A model generated the notes under the pieces. It was not told where the DNA came from. It did no database searches and saw only the letters and a list, made by a program, of their open reading frames with translations. Below are positions 1 through 9,126 of a DNA stretch of 64,000 nucleotides, piece by piece. The DNA comes from Amycolatopsis acididurans (GTDB lineage Bacteria > Actinomycetota > Actinomycetes > Mycobacteriales > Pseudonocardiaceae): NCBI RefSeq assembly GCF_012328925.1, contig NZ_JAAXLS010000008.1, forward strand, positions 183,602 through 247,601. Reading direction: 5' to 3'. Numbering within the stretch: position 1 is the first letter of the stretch; every line of letters begins with the position of its first letter. The translations under genes were made by a program, and so were the position numbers.

Positions 1-989
1 TCGGCGGGCGCTACACGGTCGATCTGCATCCCGGCGGTGAACCGGGCCGCTACGCCGGTGGTGCCATTCCGCTGGACCGCACCCGCATCCCGGTGGAGGC
101 GGACCGCGTGCTCGAGGCCCTTCCCACCGACACCCTGCACTCCGTCCAGAAAGTCGTGGCCGATCTCGACCAGACACTGCGCCAGGGCGGGCAGCAGTCC
201 CTCGGCGGGCTCGTGCACGACGCTCCCTCGGTGCTCGGGCCGGGGGCCGACGTGCTGCAGGCCGCGCGGGGCACCCGGCCGGGGACCGACCTGCCGCAGA
301 TCGTGCAGGGACTGTCTAATGTGGCCAACACGCTGACGGCCAAGGACGGCCAGCTGGATTCGATCGTCGTGTCGCTGAACAACACCGCCCGCACCCTGGC
401 CGGGCAGAGCGGGCCACTCACCGACGCCGTGTCGTCGCTGCCCGGCACCTTGCGGGACACCCGGGCCGGACTGACCGGCCTGTCGGGCACGCTGGATCGG
501 CTGACGTCCACGGCGCCCGCCCTGCATCCCACCGTCGATCAGCTCGGACCGCTCGTGCAAAAGCTCAATCCCGTGCTGCGGCAGGCGGTTCCGGTGCTGG
601 ATGACCTGCAGCCCCTTCTGCGGGACGCGCAGCCCGCGGTGCAAGAGCTCAACCCGGTGGCCCAGCAGGCCACCGATGTCCTGCAGACCGTTCGTGGTCC
701 GGTGCTCGACCGGGTCAACGGCCCCGTCACGCACCTGCTGCTCAATACGTGGCACGGCACCGGTCCGTACGCCCAAAGCGGCGGGGGCAACCAGGCCGAC
801 CACAAGTTCTACGAGGAGCTGGCCTACATGGCCACCAACATCGACCGCGCCTCGATGACGCAGGACCAGCACGGCTCACTGCTGAGCTTCCAGGTCGGTG
901 CGGGCACCGGGTCCGTCGCGGGCATCCCCTTCAACCTGGAGAACCTCATGGCGCAGATCACCCACGCGGCGGGAGGTGGTTCCCAGTGA
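1..989 (+). CDS. Mce family protein, 3' part (MceD-like position)
   Basis: This reading frame is open from the window edge (first full codon at base 3), so the N-terminus and most of the MCE/MlaD domain are missing. The visible part starts at the end of the MCE domain (GGRYTVDLHPGG) and continues into the long helical region with repeated leucine/alanine/valine heptads typical of Mce proteins. It is a clear paralogue of the Mce gene at 15894-17288: both share the GGAIPL/V-R-T segment, the GPGADVL segment and a WHGTG motif near the C-terminus. Mce subunits form the periplasm-spanning part of a lipid importer. The stop overlaps the GTG of the next gene by 3 bases, indicating translational coupling. 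A GTG at 93 is internal and is not the true start. Confidence 0.9.
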   Translation, partial: GGRYTVDLHPGGEPGRYAGGAIPLDRTRIPVEADRVLEALPTDTLHSVQKVVADLDQTLRQGGQQSLGGLVHDAPSVLGPGADVLQAARGTRPGTDLPQIVQGLSNVANTLTAKDGQLDSIVVSLNNTARTLAGQSGPLTDAVSSLPGTLRDTRAGLTGLSGTLDRLTSTAPALHPTVDQLGPLVQKLNPVLRQAVPVLDDLQPLLRDAQPAVQELNPVAQQATDVLQTVRGPVLDRVNGPVTHLLLNTWHGTGPYAQSGGGNQADHKFYEELAYMATNIDRASMTQDQHGSLLSFQVGAGTGSVAGIPFNLENLMAQITHAAGGGSQ

Positions 990-2233
990 ACAAGATCCGC
1001 CTGACGTGGCAGCGGATGCGCAACGTGCCGGGCCTGCGCGCCGACCTGCTGCTGGTCGTCGCGCTGGTGGTGGTCGGCGTGATCGCGGGGGGTTACATCG
1101 TCTCGCGTTACGACGGCATCGCGCCGTGGGACCAGCGATACGAGTTCGCCGCGGACTTCGACATGGCCCCCGGCATCCAGCTGTCGAGCAAGCAGGAAGT
1201 GCGTATCGCGGGGGTGCCGGTCGGCAAGATCGTGGCCGCCGATCCCACGGCCGCCGGCAAGGCACGACTGACGCTGTCGCTGGAGCCGGGGCACCAGGTC
1301 TACAGCAACGCACAGGTCGTCGTTCGCTCGAAGACGCCGCTCAACGTCATGTACATCGAGCTGAACCCCGGCGGTCCACCGGGAACACCCTTGCCGCAGC
1401 ACGGCGTCATCCCGGTCACGCAGACCCAGCGGGTGGTACAGCCCTACGAACTGCTGGACAATCTCGACGAGCGCACGCGTGACGCGCTGACCTCGCTCGT
1501 CGACGAGGGCGATGTCGCACTTGCCGCCGCCCCGCAACAGTTGCCGCAAGGGCTGAACGCGACCGATGCCGCGCTGGGCAGCCTGAAACCCGTCGTCGAT
1601 CAGCTGCAGCAACGGCGCGACGCACTCCAGCGCCTCGTCACGGCGGTCGCGCGGATTTCGCAGGCGGCCGGTGGTGACAACCAGCAGCTCGCGACACTCG
1701 CTTCGTCGCTGCAGCAGACGCTGTCGGTGCTCTCGGCGCGCAACGGAGACCTTGGTACCACGCTCTCGCAACTGCCCGGCCTGACCGGCGATCTGCAGCA
1801 CGCCGCGTCAAGCGTGTCCACGTTGACCGGTGAGTTGAACCCGACCCTGGACGCGGTCCACGACGCCGCGGGCAAGCTCCCGGGTGCACTGAACCGGCTC
1901 GGCTCCACTGTGGACTCCGCAGGTGGGCTGTTGCAGGCGGCGGGACCGGTGGTGCACGACGCTCGCCCGGTGGTCGCCGACCTGCGGCCGCTGGTCGGCG
2001 ACGCGCACGCCGCCATGACAGATCTCGTGCCGACCGTGCATACGCTGCCCGGCGCCACCGCGCGGATCGTGCCCTGGCTTGACGACCTCGCCGCCTTCGT
2101 CTACCAGACGTCGTCGGCCTTCAGTCTCGCCGACGCCAACGGCGGCCTCGGCCGGGCGCAGGTCGTGCTCAAGGTCACCGATCCCACCGGGGACGGGCTC
2201 GTGCCCTCACTGACCAACGGAGGCCACCGATGA
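986..2233 (+). CDS. Mce family protein (MceE-like position)
   Basis: This 415-residue Mce subunit of an actinobacterial lipid-uptake ABC system starts at GTG 986, overlapping the previous stop, and its stop overlaps the ATG at 2230. A long upstream open frame from 749 is only read-through. An N-terminal membrane anchor (about residues 15-40) is followed by an MCE/MlaD domain with the motif VRIAGVPVGKI, then a long helical region with a predicted coiled-coil look. The sequence runs closely parallel to the Mce gene at 17299-18570, including the ELNPGGPPG / EVDPGGPPG segment and the LDNLDERTRDAL / LDHLDDRTRAAL segment. It has no lipobox, so it is anchored by a transmembrane helix rather than lipidated. 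Confidence 0.92.
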   Translation: MNKIRLTWQRMRNVPGLRADLLLVVALVVVGVIAGGYIVSRYDGIAPWDQRYEFAADFDMAPGIQLSSKQEVRIAGVPVGKIVAADPTAAGKARLTLSLEPGHQVYSNAQVVVRSKTPLNVMYIELNPGGPPGTPLPQHGVIPVTQTQRVVQPYELLDNLDERTRDALTSLVDEGDVALAAAPQQLPQGLNATDAALGSLKPVVDQLQQRRDALQRLVTAVARISQAAGGDNQQLATLASSLQQTLSVLSARNGDLGTTLSQLPGLTGDLQHAASSVSTLTGELNPTLDAVHDAAGKLPGALNRLGSTVDSAGGLLQAAGPVVHDARPVVADLRPLVGDAHAAMTDLVPTVHTLPGATARIVPWLDDLAAFVYQTSSAFSLADANGGLGRAQVVLKVTDPTGDGLVPSLTNGGHR

Positions 2234-3522
2234 CCGCCTTCCTGCGCCGCAGGGCGCCGCTGCTGACGGTTCTGGGCTTCGCCCTCGCCTGTGTGCTCGG
2301 GTTCGGGTGGCTGTGGAGCGAGACCGGGGCCGGTGTTCCCGGCGTGCCCGCCGGCGGCTATCGGCTGTCGTTCGCGACCTCCGACGTCAAGAACCTGCGC
2401 GAGGTCGGCGAGGTGCGCATCGCGGGCGTGACGGTGGGCCACGTGACCAAGACGGCCGTCGACAAGGGCCAGGCCAAGGTCGACCTGAGTCTCGACCAGG
2501 GGGTGCCGCTGCACGAAGGGGTCACGGTCCGGGTCGGCGTCAAGGCGCTGGTCGGATCGTCCTATGTGGACGTCGTCGACGGGCATGGGGCGCCGCTGCC
2601 GAGCGGGACGACGCTACCGGCGGCCTCGGTGAAGCAGGCGGTCGACGTGGATGAGCTCTACGACACGCTGGACCCCCGAACACGCCAGTCACTCAGCCAG
2701 GCGGTGCGTTCACTCGGCACCGCGACCGAGGGCACCGGAACCGACGTCGGCGAGCTCATGCAGGGGGCGGGCGTACTCGGCCAGCAGGGCAAGACCGTGC
2801 TCGACGCGCTGGCTGCCCAGTCCGATGACCTCAAGACGTTGAGCGGCAAGGCGACTTCCCTGCTCGATGCGCTGGACACCGGACGTGGGCAGATCGCGAG
2901 CGTGGTAGGCGACGCGCAGACGCTGACCAAGGCCACCTCGGGTGAGCAGCAGGCGGTGTCCGACACCATGCGTGCCCTGCCGGGAATGCTGGACGTCACG
3001 CGGACCGCGGGTGGCAAGCTCGGCGAGCTCTCGCCTTCGCTCGCGCCGATCGCGTCGGACCTCCGCCAGGCCGCGCCGTTCCTCGAACAGGCACTGCTCC
3101 AGCTGCCCCAGGTCACCGGCGATCTCCGTGGCCTGCTGCCCGATCTCAACGCCACACTGGACAAGGCGCCCGCCACCCTCGACCGGGTGCCCGCGTTCGG
3201 CGGTACGGTTCGTGCCCTCGTTCCGGGCGCGCGTGCGCTGCTGTCCGACCTCAACCCGATGCTCGGTTACCTCGAGCCCTACGGGCGCGACATCGGTGCG
3301 ATGTTCGGCAACTTCGGCGCGACGATGGACACCGTCAACTCCGACGGGGTGCGTACCATCCGGCTCGGCACGATCTTCAGCCCGGCCAGCGTGCGGAACT
3401 TCCCGGTCAAACTCCCGCTGAACTCGTTGTACTGGACCAATCCGTACCCGCTTCCCGGGACCGTGGGCCGGCCCGCGCCGTTCAACGGGCAGTACCCGCA
3501 CATACAGCACGAAGGGAACTGA
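2230..3522 (+). CDS. Mce family protein (MceF-like position)
   Basis: This 430-residue last Mce subunit of the upstream operon has its ATG overlapping the preceding stop. An N-terminal transmembrane segment (about residues 10-30) precedes an MCE/MlaD domain with EVRIAGVTVGHV. A long helical tail ends in the NPMLGYLEPYGRD segment, which is also present in the paralogue at 18567-19862. The C-terminus carries the YWTNPYPLPG segment, matching SWKNPYPAPG in that paralogue. The next gene, an MMPL-type exporter, begins 4 bases after the stop, so import and export genes share one transcript. Assignment to the Mce family is secure; the transported lipid is unknown. Confidence 0.92.
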   Translation: MTAFLRRRAPLLTVLGFALACVLGFGWLWSETGAGVPGVPAGGYRLSFATSDVKNLREVGEVRIAGVTVGHVTKTAVDKGQAKVDLSLDQGVPLHEGVTVRVGVKALVGSSYVDVVDGHGAPLPSGTTLPAASVKQAVDVDELYDTLDPRTRQSLSQAVRSLGTATEGTGTDVGELMQGAGVLGQQGKTVLDALAAQSDDLKTLSGKATSLLDALDTGRGQIASVVGDAQTLTKATSGEQQAVSDTMRALPGMLDVTRTAGGKLGELSPSLAPIASDLRQAAPFLEQALLQLPQVTGDLRGLLPDLNATLDKAPATLDRVPAFGGTVRALVPGARALLSDLNPMLGYLEPYGRDIGAMFGNFGATMDTVNSDGVRTIRLGTIFSPASVRNFPVKLPLNSLYWTNPYPLPGTVGRPAPFNGQYPHIQHEGN

Positions 3523-3526
3523 CGGC

Positions 3527-5854
3527 ATGGCACGGCGTTTCGGTCTCCGGCTGTCGCGGCCGCGGCTGTCGCGGTCGATCCTGCCGTGGCCGCCGAACCG
3601 GCGGCACGGGATGGCCGCGATCGTGCTGGTGCTCGTCGCGTTGACCGGGCTCGGTCTGGCGCGCGCCAAGGTCGACACCGGTATCGCGTCCTTCCTGCCC
3701 GCTGCCGACCCGGCCTACCGGGCACTCGAGGACAAGGCGCGCTCCTTCGGCGGCGACCCCGTTGTGGTGCTGCTCGAATCGCGAACCCCGCAAGCGTTCT
3801 TCACCGACCAGGATCAGCTGTCCCGGCTGGTCGGTACCGAGGGCTCGCTGTCCAGGCTGCCGGACGTCGCTGCCGTCTACGGTCCGGGCACGGTGCTCAA
3901 CCAGACCGCGGGCACGGCCCAGGACGTGCTGGCCCAGATCAGCGGCAGGCGGGACGCGTTGCGCACCGAGGCCGAGCAGAAGGCGCAGCAGCGCGGTGCC
4001 TCGCCCGCCGCCGTCAACGCCGCCGGTGACGCCGCGGTCGTCGATTTCGATCGCCGCTACGGCGCGCTGCTGGTGCGTGGCCTGCCGGCCGGTTTGCCCA
4101 CCCTGCACAACCCGGGGTTCGTGCGGACCGTCTTGTTCGGTGACGATGGCAACCCCCGTCCGCAGTGGCAGTTCGTCGTGCCGAACTCCTCGACCGTCGC
4201 CGTGCTCGTGCGGCCGCGTGAAGGTCTCGATCAGAGTGCGACGGGGCGGCTCGTGGACAGTGTCAAGTCCACCGTGGACGAGTCTGGACTGGCCACGCGA
4301 CGAGTGACGGTCACCGGAGTGCCCGCGATCACGGCGGCCTTGAGTGACCGAGCCCAGCAAGAACTGCCGCTGCTGGGGGGACTGTCGCTGGCGGCGGTCG
4401 CGCTGCTCTTCTTCGTCGTCCCGTGGACCCGGCGACGACGCAACCGGTTTCGTCCGCTGCTGTGCTCACTGGCGGGTGGTGCGGTGACGATCGCGGTCTT
4501 CGGCTGGATCGGACATCCCCTCTCGCTCGGTGTGGTCGCGTTTCTGCCGATCCTGCTCGGGATCGGCGGCGACTTCCCGTTCTACCTGTCACAGCCCGGC
4601 AAGCCGCGACGGATCCTTGTCGCCGCGGGCGCCGCTGTCGCCGGGTTCGGGGCGCTGGCTCTTTCCCCGCTGCCGTTCGTGCGTGAGCTGGGCTTCGCGC
4701 TGGCGCTCGGCGTCGCCGCGACCGTCGGCATCGCCGTCGTCGCGCGGCGGGTGTTCGGCGTGACCGGGCTGCCGGCACCCTCGGCGCCGGTGGCCGCGGC
4801 CCGTCCGGTCACGCGGAGCCGGCGTGCGCTGATCGCCGTCGTGGCGGCCGCGGGAGCGCTCGGCGGCCTGATCGCGTTGCCGCACATGGCGATTCAGGCG
4901 GAACCGGAGCAACTCGCCCGCGGCCTTCCGGAGCTGGCCGACGCCACCTACGCGGAGCGTGTGCTCGGCTCCGGCGGTGAGGTCGGCATCGTGCTGCACG
5001 GGCAGAACGTGCTCACCCCCGAGGTGTTGCGCTGGACCGATCAGGCGCAGAGCGAGATCGTGCGGGCACACGGCGACCAGATGCGGCCGGTGATCACGAC
5101 CGCGAACCTCTTCCGTTTCCTCGGCGCGAATCCGACGCCGGAGCAGATCGAGGCGGCGATGACGCTCGTCCCTCGGTATCTCACGTCGGCCGTGGTCCGG
5201 TCGGACCGGTCGGAGTCGCTCATGCTGTTCGGCGTGGGGATCACCGACGTCGGTGAGCTGGGAAGGCTGCTGGCCGACGTCCGCGCCTCGCTGCCGCCGG
5301 CTCCACCGGGCGTACGGGCCGAGGTCGTCGGTCTCCCGGTCGCCGCGGTGCGCGGGCTGGATCTCGTCGACAGCAGCCGGTTGTGGCTCAACCTCGCCGG
5401 AGTCGCGGCGGCGCTGCTGATCATCGCGGTCGGACTACGCCGTCGTGGTGATGTCCTGCGCGCGGCGGCGACAGTGCTGCTGGCGACGGGCTGGGTGACG
5501 GGACTCGCCTGGCTCACGGTCGGCTCCCTCAGCCCGCTCACGGTGGCCGTCGCGACGCTGACCACGGTCACCGGATGCGAGTTCGCGGTCGTGCTGGCGC
5601 GCCTGCGCGATCGCCGGCCGGGCACGGTCCTGCGCCGCGTCGGTGTCGCGGCACTGGCCGCCACGGCCGGGTATCTCGTGCTGTGTCTTTCCGGGCTGGC
5701 CGTGCTCCGCGAATTCGGGTTCCTGCTCGCCGCCGGTGTGGCGGGCTCGTTCGGAGCCGCCTTGCTGGTCGCCTGGCTGACTTCGCGGACTCCCGCGCGG
5801 CCGGTCGCCGGGGCGGTGCCGGTCGAGAAGACGAAAGAGGAGGTGACGGTATGA
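3527..5854 (+). CDS. MMPL/RND-family membrane transporter
   Basis: This 775-residue RND-type transporter of the MMPL/hopanoid-exporter kind probably moves lipids or hydrophobic molecules across the cytoplasmic membrane using the proton gradient. An N-terminal membrane span (about residues 28-46) is followed by a large extracytoplasmic loop, a bundle of spans (about 285-410), a second loop and a second C-terminal bundle (about 615-765), the duplicated RND layout. The loop motif ARSFGGDPVVVLLE is shared with the paralogue at 22926-25217. An RBS (gaaggga) lies 9 bases upstream of the ATG. Its stop overlaps the ATG of the SurA-like gene, so the two are co-translated. No covalently fused enzyme domain is visible. 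Confidence 0.88.
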   Translation: MARRFGLRLSRPRLSRSILPWPPNRRHGMAAIVLVLVALTGLGLARAKVDTGIASFLPAADPAYRALEDKARSFGGDPVVVLLESRTPQAFFTDQDQLSRLVGTEGSLSRLPDVAAVYGPGTVLNQTAGTAQDVLAQISGRRDALRTEAEQKAQQRGASPAAVNAAGDAAVVDFDRRYGALLVRGLPAGLPTLHNPGFVRTVLFGDDGNPRPQWQFVVPNSSTVAVLVRPREGLDQSATGRLVDSVKSTVDESGLATRRVTVTGVPAITAALSDRAQQELPLLGGLSLAAVALLFFVVPWTRRRRNRFRPLLCSLAGGAVTIAVFGWIGHPLSLGVVAFLPILLGIGGDFPFYLSQPGKPRRILVAAGAAVAGFGALALSPLPFVRELGFALALGVAATVGIAVVARRVFGVTGLPAPSAPVAAARPVTRSRRALIAVVAAAGALGGLIALPHMAIQAEPEQLARGLPELADATYAERVLGSGGEVGIVLHGQNVLTPEVLRWTDQAQSEIVRAHGDQMRPVITTANLFRFLGANPTPEQIEAAMTLVPRYLTSAVVRSDRSESLMLFGVGITDVGELGRLLADVRASLPPAPPGVRAEVVGLPVAAVRGLDLVDSSRLWLNLAGVAAALLIIAVGLRRRGDVLRAAATVLLATGWVTGLAWLTVGSLSPLTVAVATLTTVTGCEFAVVLARLRDRRPGTVLRRVGVAALAATAGYLVLCLSGLAVLREFGFLLAAGVAGSFGAALLVAWLTSRTPARPVAGAVPVEKTKEEVTV

Positions 5855-6879
5855 AATCGTGGCTGCCATTGCTCGCCCCGCGCGGCCGGGCACGGTGGGC
5901 CGGATTGGTGGTGGGCCTGCTGGTCCTCGCCGGGGCGAGCACCCAGATCGGGATCGCGTGGGCGACCGCGCTGCCCGCCGGTGCCGTGCTGCGCTACGGC
6001 GGCACGACGATCAGCCAGGACCAGTTCCGGCACCGGATCGCGGTGCTGTCCGCGCTCTACGGCGTGGAACCACCCGCCGACGGTCCGGAGGCGGACCGGT
6101 TCAACCGTGACGCGGCGAAGTCCACCACGGTGAGTCTGGTGCTCGACCAGGCCGCCCGTGACAAGAACGTGGTCATCGCGGACAAGAACGCGCAGGACGT
6201 GCTGGACAAGCTGATCTCGCAGAACGTGACCGACGGGCGTGCCGCGTTCGACCAGTTCCTCGGTACGCATGGGGTCTCCGAAGCCGATGTCCTCGGTGAG
6301 ATCAAGCGCCAGCTCGCGACCAACCGGCTGATGGAGATCGTGACCGCGAACGTCCCGAAGGTCACCGACGCCGACGTGCGAACCGCCTACGACACACACC
6401 GGTCGTCGATGATCTCGCCGGAGAAGCGGCACCTGCGCAACATCGTGGTGGGATCCGAGGCCGAGGCGAACGCGATGCTGGCGCAGCTTCGCGGCGGAGC
6501 GGACTTCGGGGCGCTGGCGAAGGCGTCCTCACTGGATCAGAGCACCAAGGACTCCGGCGGTGATCTGGGTACCTTGAGCGCCGATCAGATGGAGGACGCC
6601 TATTCGAAGGCGGCCTTCGCCGCACCGGCCGGCGGGTTGTTCGGCCCGGTGCAGACCCGCTACGGGTGGAACGTCGGGCAGGTCGTCGAAGTGCAGCAGG
6701 GGCAGCCACTGTCGTTCGACCAGGCCAAGGATCAGCTGAGGACCGATCTGCAGAACCAGCGGACGCTCGACGCGTGGCGCGCCTGGCTGGCTGATCAGCT
6801 GAAGGCGGCGAACGTCGAGTACGCCGACGCCTACCGCCCGGCCGATCCCGACGCGCCGCCTGCGGACGCGTCTCACTGA
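5851..6879 (+). CDS. SurA-like parvulin peptidyl-prolyl isomerase
   Basis: This 342-residue predicted extracytoplasmic foldase opens with a single membrane anchor/signal (about residues 18-40). A SurA-N-like helical region (about 45-180) follows, then a PpiC/rotamase domain (about 185-290) with the usual GGADFGALA and GGDLG motifs and a closing FGPVQTRYGW segment. I chose ATG 5851, which overlaps the stop of the MMPL transporter (ATGA); the open frame extending upstream to 5575 lies inside that gene. Pairing with an MMPL transporter and Mce genes, and the same pairing in the second copy at 21829-25217, suggests it helps assemble or stabilise the surface parts of this transport system. That role is inference. 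Confidence 0.85.
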   Translation: MKSWLPLLAPRGRARWAGLVVGLLVLAGASTQIGIAWATALPAGAVLRYGGTTISQDQFRHRIAVLSALYGVEPPADGPEADRFNRDAAKSTTVSLVLDQAARDKNVVIADKNAQDVLDKLISQNVTDGRAAFDQFLGTHGVSEADVLGEIKRQLATNRLMEIVTANVPKVTDADVRTAYDTHRSSMISPEKRHLRNIVVGSEAEANAMLAQLRGGADFGALAKASSLDQSTKDSGGDLGTLSADQMEDAYSKAAFAAPAGGLFGPVQTRYGWNVGQVVEVQQGQPLSFDQAKDQLRTDLQNQRTLDAWRAWLADQLKAANVEYADAYRPADPDAPPADASH

Positions 6880-6894
6880 CAACGGAGGGAGCTT

Positions 6895-7143
6895 GTGATG
6901 ATCGTATTGGCGGCCTTGCTGGCCGGAGTTGGATGCCTGACCGTCGCTCTCGTTTCCGGAGTGCTGCTGTGGGCGTACATCGCGGTGGGCGCATCGGCGC
7001 TCGGACTCGCGGTGCTGGCGTGGGATCGGTGGCGGACGCGGCGCACTGTGCCGGCGGATGCCGGGCCCGGACCGGCAGCGGAGGACGACGAGGAGGCCAC
7101 TGTGGAGGATGAGGAAGTCGCGGCCGAGGTCGGTGTCCGATGA
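6895..7143 (+). CDS. Small two-span membrane protein
   Basis: This 82-residue protein starts at GTG 6895 (or ATG 6898), with ggaggg upstream. Two adjacent hydrophobic segments (about residues 3-22 and 25-43) are followed by a short basic patch and a very acidic, alanine-rich tail. The N-terminal half resembles the 141-residue protein at 21382-21807, which occupies the same place after a SurA-like gene but carries an extra C-terminal Cys/His domain that is missing here. The stop overlaps the ATG of the next membrane protein. Function unknown; it probably accompanies the MMPL-SurA pair. Confidence 0.7.
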   Translation: MMIVLAALLAGVGCLTVALVSGVLLWAYIAVGASALGLAVLAWDRWRTRRTVPADAGPGPAAEDDEEATVEDEEVAAEVGVR

Positions 7144-8120
7144 CCGGAGTGCTCCGGTCCGCTGAATCGGCGGACGTGGCCACCGGCCAGGGCCGTCCGC
7201 GGCGGGCCGTGGTGGTCTGGGCGGTCGTGGGTGTGCTGTGGTTGGTCGTCTGCGGCCGTGCCCTCGCCGGCTGGGTGACCTCGCCGGAATTCAGCCCGGC
7301 GCCGGTCCTCGGGCCCGACACGCTGCCCGGCCATTCCCTGGTCGCGCTGCGGGTGCTGGAGGTGCTCAGCGTCACGGTGCTGGCGATCTGCGCGTGGTTC
7401 CTGGTCGTCAAGCCGTGGCGGCGAGGGCGTCTCGGGCTCGACGCGTTTCTGATGCTCGGCGGTGTGTTCGGCTTCGTCGCCGACGCGTCGTTGAACCTGT
7501 ACACGTACCTGTTCGCGTGGAACGCCCATTCGGTCAACCTCGGAGTGTGGGGGAGGTGGATGCCGTTCCACCATCCCGGTGCGGCGACCCGATACGCGGA
7601 GGCGTTGCTGTGGGGACTGCCGATGTACGTGTACTTCTGCGCGGGGCTCGGCTATGTCGGGGTGCGTGCCGCGGTGGCGTTGCGGCGCCGTTTCCCGCAC
7701 GTGTCAACGGCGAGCCTGCTTGCCCTGCTGGGGGTGGGTGACTTCGTGTTCGACCTTGTCGTCGAGAACGTCATCATCCGGACCACCGACGCCTACGCGT
7801 TCGCCCGTACCCAGGGCGGGCTGACCCTGTGGGCCGGTTCGCAATACCAGTTCCCGCTGTACGAAAGCGTGGCGGTCGCTTTCGTCTCGCTCGCGTTCAC
7901 CGCCGTTCGCCTGTCCGCTGTGGACGCCCCGGACGGCTTGTCGTTCATCGAGCGCGGCGCCGAACACCTGCCTCGCGTGCTCCGCCTGCCGGCCCGAGCC
8001 CTGGCGGGGGTCGGCTTCTGCGCGGTTGTGCTCGTCATGCTGTATCACCTGCCGTTCAATTGGCTCGGCATCACCGGAGACTCGATGGCGCACCTGCCGT
8101 CGTACATGCTGCCGGGGTGA
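7140..8120 (+). CDS. Polytopic membrane protein, AveC/spirocyclase-like (tentative)
   Basis: This 326-residue membrane protein has about seven hydrophobic spans between residues 22 and 315. It overlaps the upstream small gene by 4 bases and ends the operon. The spacing of its spans, and a short acidic motif in the middle (GVGDFVFDLVVEN), resemble those of the proteins at 20137-21126 (AVGDVVFEEILL) and 36520-37332. I place all three tentatively with the AveC/spirocyclase-type membrane proteins that are often annotated in actinobacteria; this rests on remembered family features, not a search. No signal peptide or catalytic motif can be named with confidence. It could equally be a lipid-binding accessory of the transport module. 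Confidence 0.5.
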   Translation: MTGVLRSAESADVATGQGRPRRAVVVWAVVGVLWLVVCGRALAGWVTSPEFSPAPVLGPDTLPGHSLVALRVLEVLSVTVLAICAWFLVVKPWRRGRLGLDAFLMLGGVFGFVADASLNLYTYLFAWNAHSVNLGVWGRWMPFHHPGAATRYAEALLWGLPMYVYFCAGLGYVGVRAAVALRRRFPHVSTASLLALLGVGDFVFDLVVENVIIRTTDAYAFARTQGGLTLWAGSQYQFPLYESVAVAFVSLAFTAVRLSAVDAPDGLSFIERGAEHLPRVLRLPARALAGVGFCAVVLVMLYHLPFNWLGITGDSMAHLPSYMLPG

Positions 8121-8367
8121 TGGAGCACCTCGACCGCGGGAAGGATCGAGATCACCCCGGGATCCGGTCGACAAGCGATGATCGACGGTCACAGCCCGAC
8201 CCGGTGGCCCATCGCGGAGCGGCGGCGCCACCGGATTGGGCCAGTGTGTGCCGCGCTGCCACCCGGCGGTCGTGGGTGTTCGCGATCTTGTTGCCGGGCA
8301 AGCTTCGCCGGGAAGGCCGGGCGCTTGTGCGCAGGTCGGTCACCGACGCGCGCCGGGCGAGCGCGCC
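8121..8367. other. Convergent intergenic gap without a gene
   Basis: These 247 bases separate the end of the AveC-like gene (+) from the end of the seven-span protein (-). I see no credible reading frame with an RBS and no strong hairpin followed by a T-run, only short G+C-rich inverted segments. Transcription from the two sides must stop here by some means not obvious in the sequence. Confidence 0.5.
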
Positions 8368-9126
8368 TCACCCCCGGGGCACGGGTGTTGCCGTCGGTGG
8401 TGTCGGCCGTTGCGGATGTGGTGATCTCGTTCCCGTGCCGAGGTCGCGGCGGAGGCGGTGGACGGCGAACGTCATCGCGACACCGCCGAGAACGGACAGC
8501 GCGGCGAGGCCGAACCATTGCCAGGCGTGGAACGCGGGGCCGAACCACCCCGCGCTGACCGCGAAGTAGCCCACCGCGGTCACGAGGTAGGCGATCCACA
8601 TGCCGGGTGTCTGGCCGAGGGCCGATCCGCGCCGGAGCAGCAGACCCACGCCGAAGACCGGGTACGACACGATGGTCAGGCCGAACCCCAGCAGGTACAG
8701 ATCGTCGGCGAAGATGTACTTCACACCCTCCCAGACGACCCCCGCGGTGAGCACGCCCGCGGCAAGGAGGCCGCCGACGGCCGCCCGGCTCCAGTCCGGG
8801 AACAGCTCCGCCCGCACGAGTCGTACGGCCTGGACGAGGAATGCGAGCTCGAACAGCACGGCCGGGATGAATGCCACCCACCACAACATCATGAACCAGT
8901 GTCCGTAGTGGTCGAACCACAGCTCGTACCTGGCGAGCAGTGACACGTCGTGGGCGAACCAGTAGAACGTGCAGATCAGGGGAATCGAATACACGCCGTC
9001 CCGGTTCGCGGCCCGGAAGGCGAGGAAGAACCAGACGTAGTTCGCGACCATGGCGGCGCCGGCGAGGACCAGGATGGGCAACGCGTTCGCGTCCACGACG
9101 CCGAACACCAGCTCGGGGTTGTACAC
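8368..9126 (-). CDS. Seven-span membrane protein of unknown function
   Basis: This 252-residue protein consists almost entirely of seven hydrophobic helices, with a proline/threonine-rich C-terminal tail of about 20 residues. Charged residues kept inside the membrane part include the AHDVSLLARYE segment (about residues 58-68) and a glutamate in the VWEGVKY segment. Size and topology recall the Pyr4-type integral-membrane terpene cyclases, but I cannot establish homology by eye and do not claim that activity. It is transcribed alone, divergently from the yrbE-mce operon, and two copies of the recurring TA(C/G)TCTA element lie just upstream of its start, suggesting co-regulation with the rest of the locus. 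Confidence 0.65.
   Translation of the reverse strand: MYNPELVFGVVDANALPILVLAGAAMVANYVWFFLAFRAANRDGVYSIPLICTFYWFAHDVSLLARYELWFDHYGHWFMMLWWVAFIPAVLFELAFLVQAVRLVRAELFPDWSRAAVGGLLAAGVLTAGVVWEGVKYIFADDLYLLGFGLTIVSYPVFGVGLLLRRGSALGQTPGMWIAYLVTAVGYFAVSAGWFGPAFHAWQWFGLAALSVLGGVAMTFAVHRLRRDLGTGTRSPHPQRPTPPTATPVPRG

Noticed and set aside
5041..6432. Long minus-strand open frame of 463 codons opposite the MMPL and SurA-like genes
   Set aside because: It is a typical G+C-rich shadow, rich in Arg/Pro/Ser, without RBS or recognisable domain; the + strand genes are clear.
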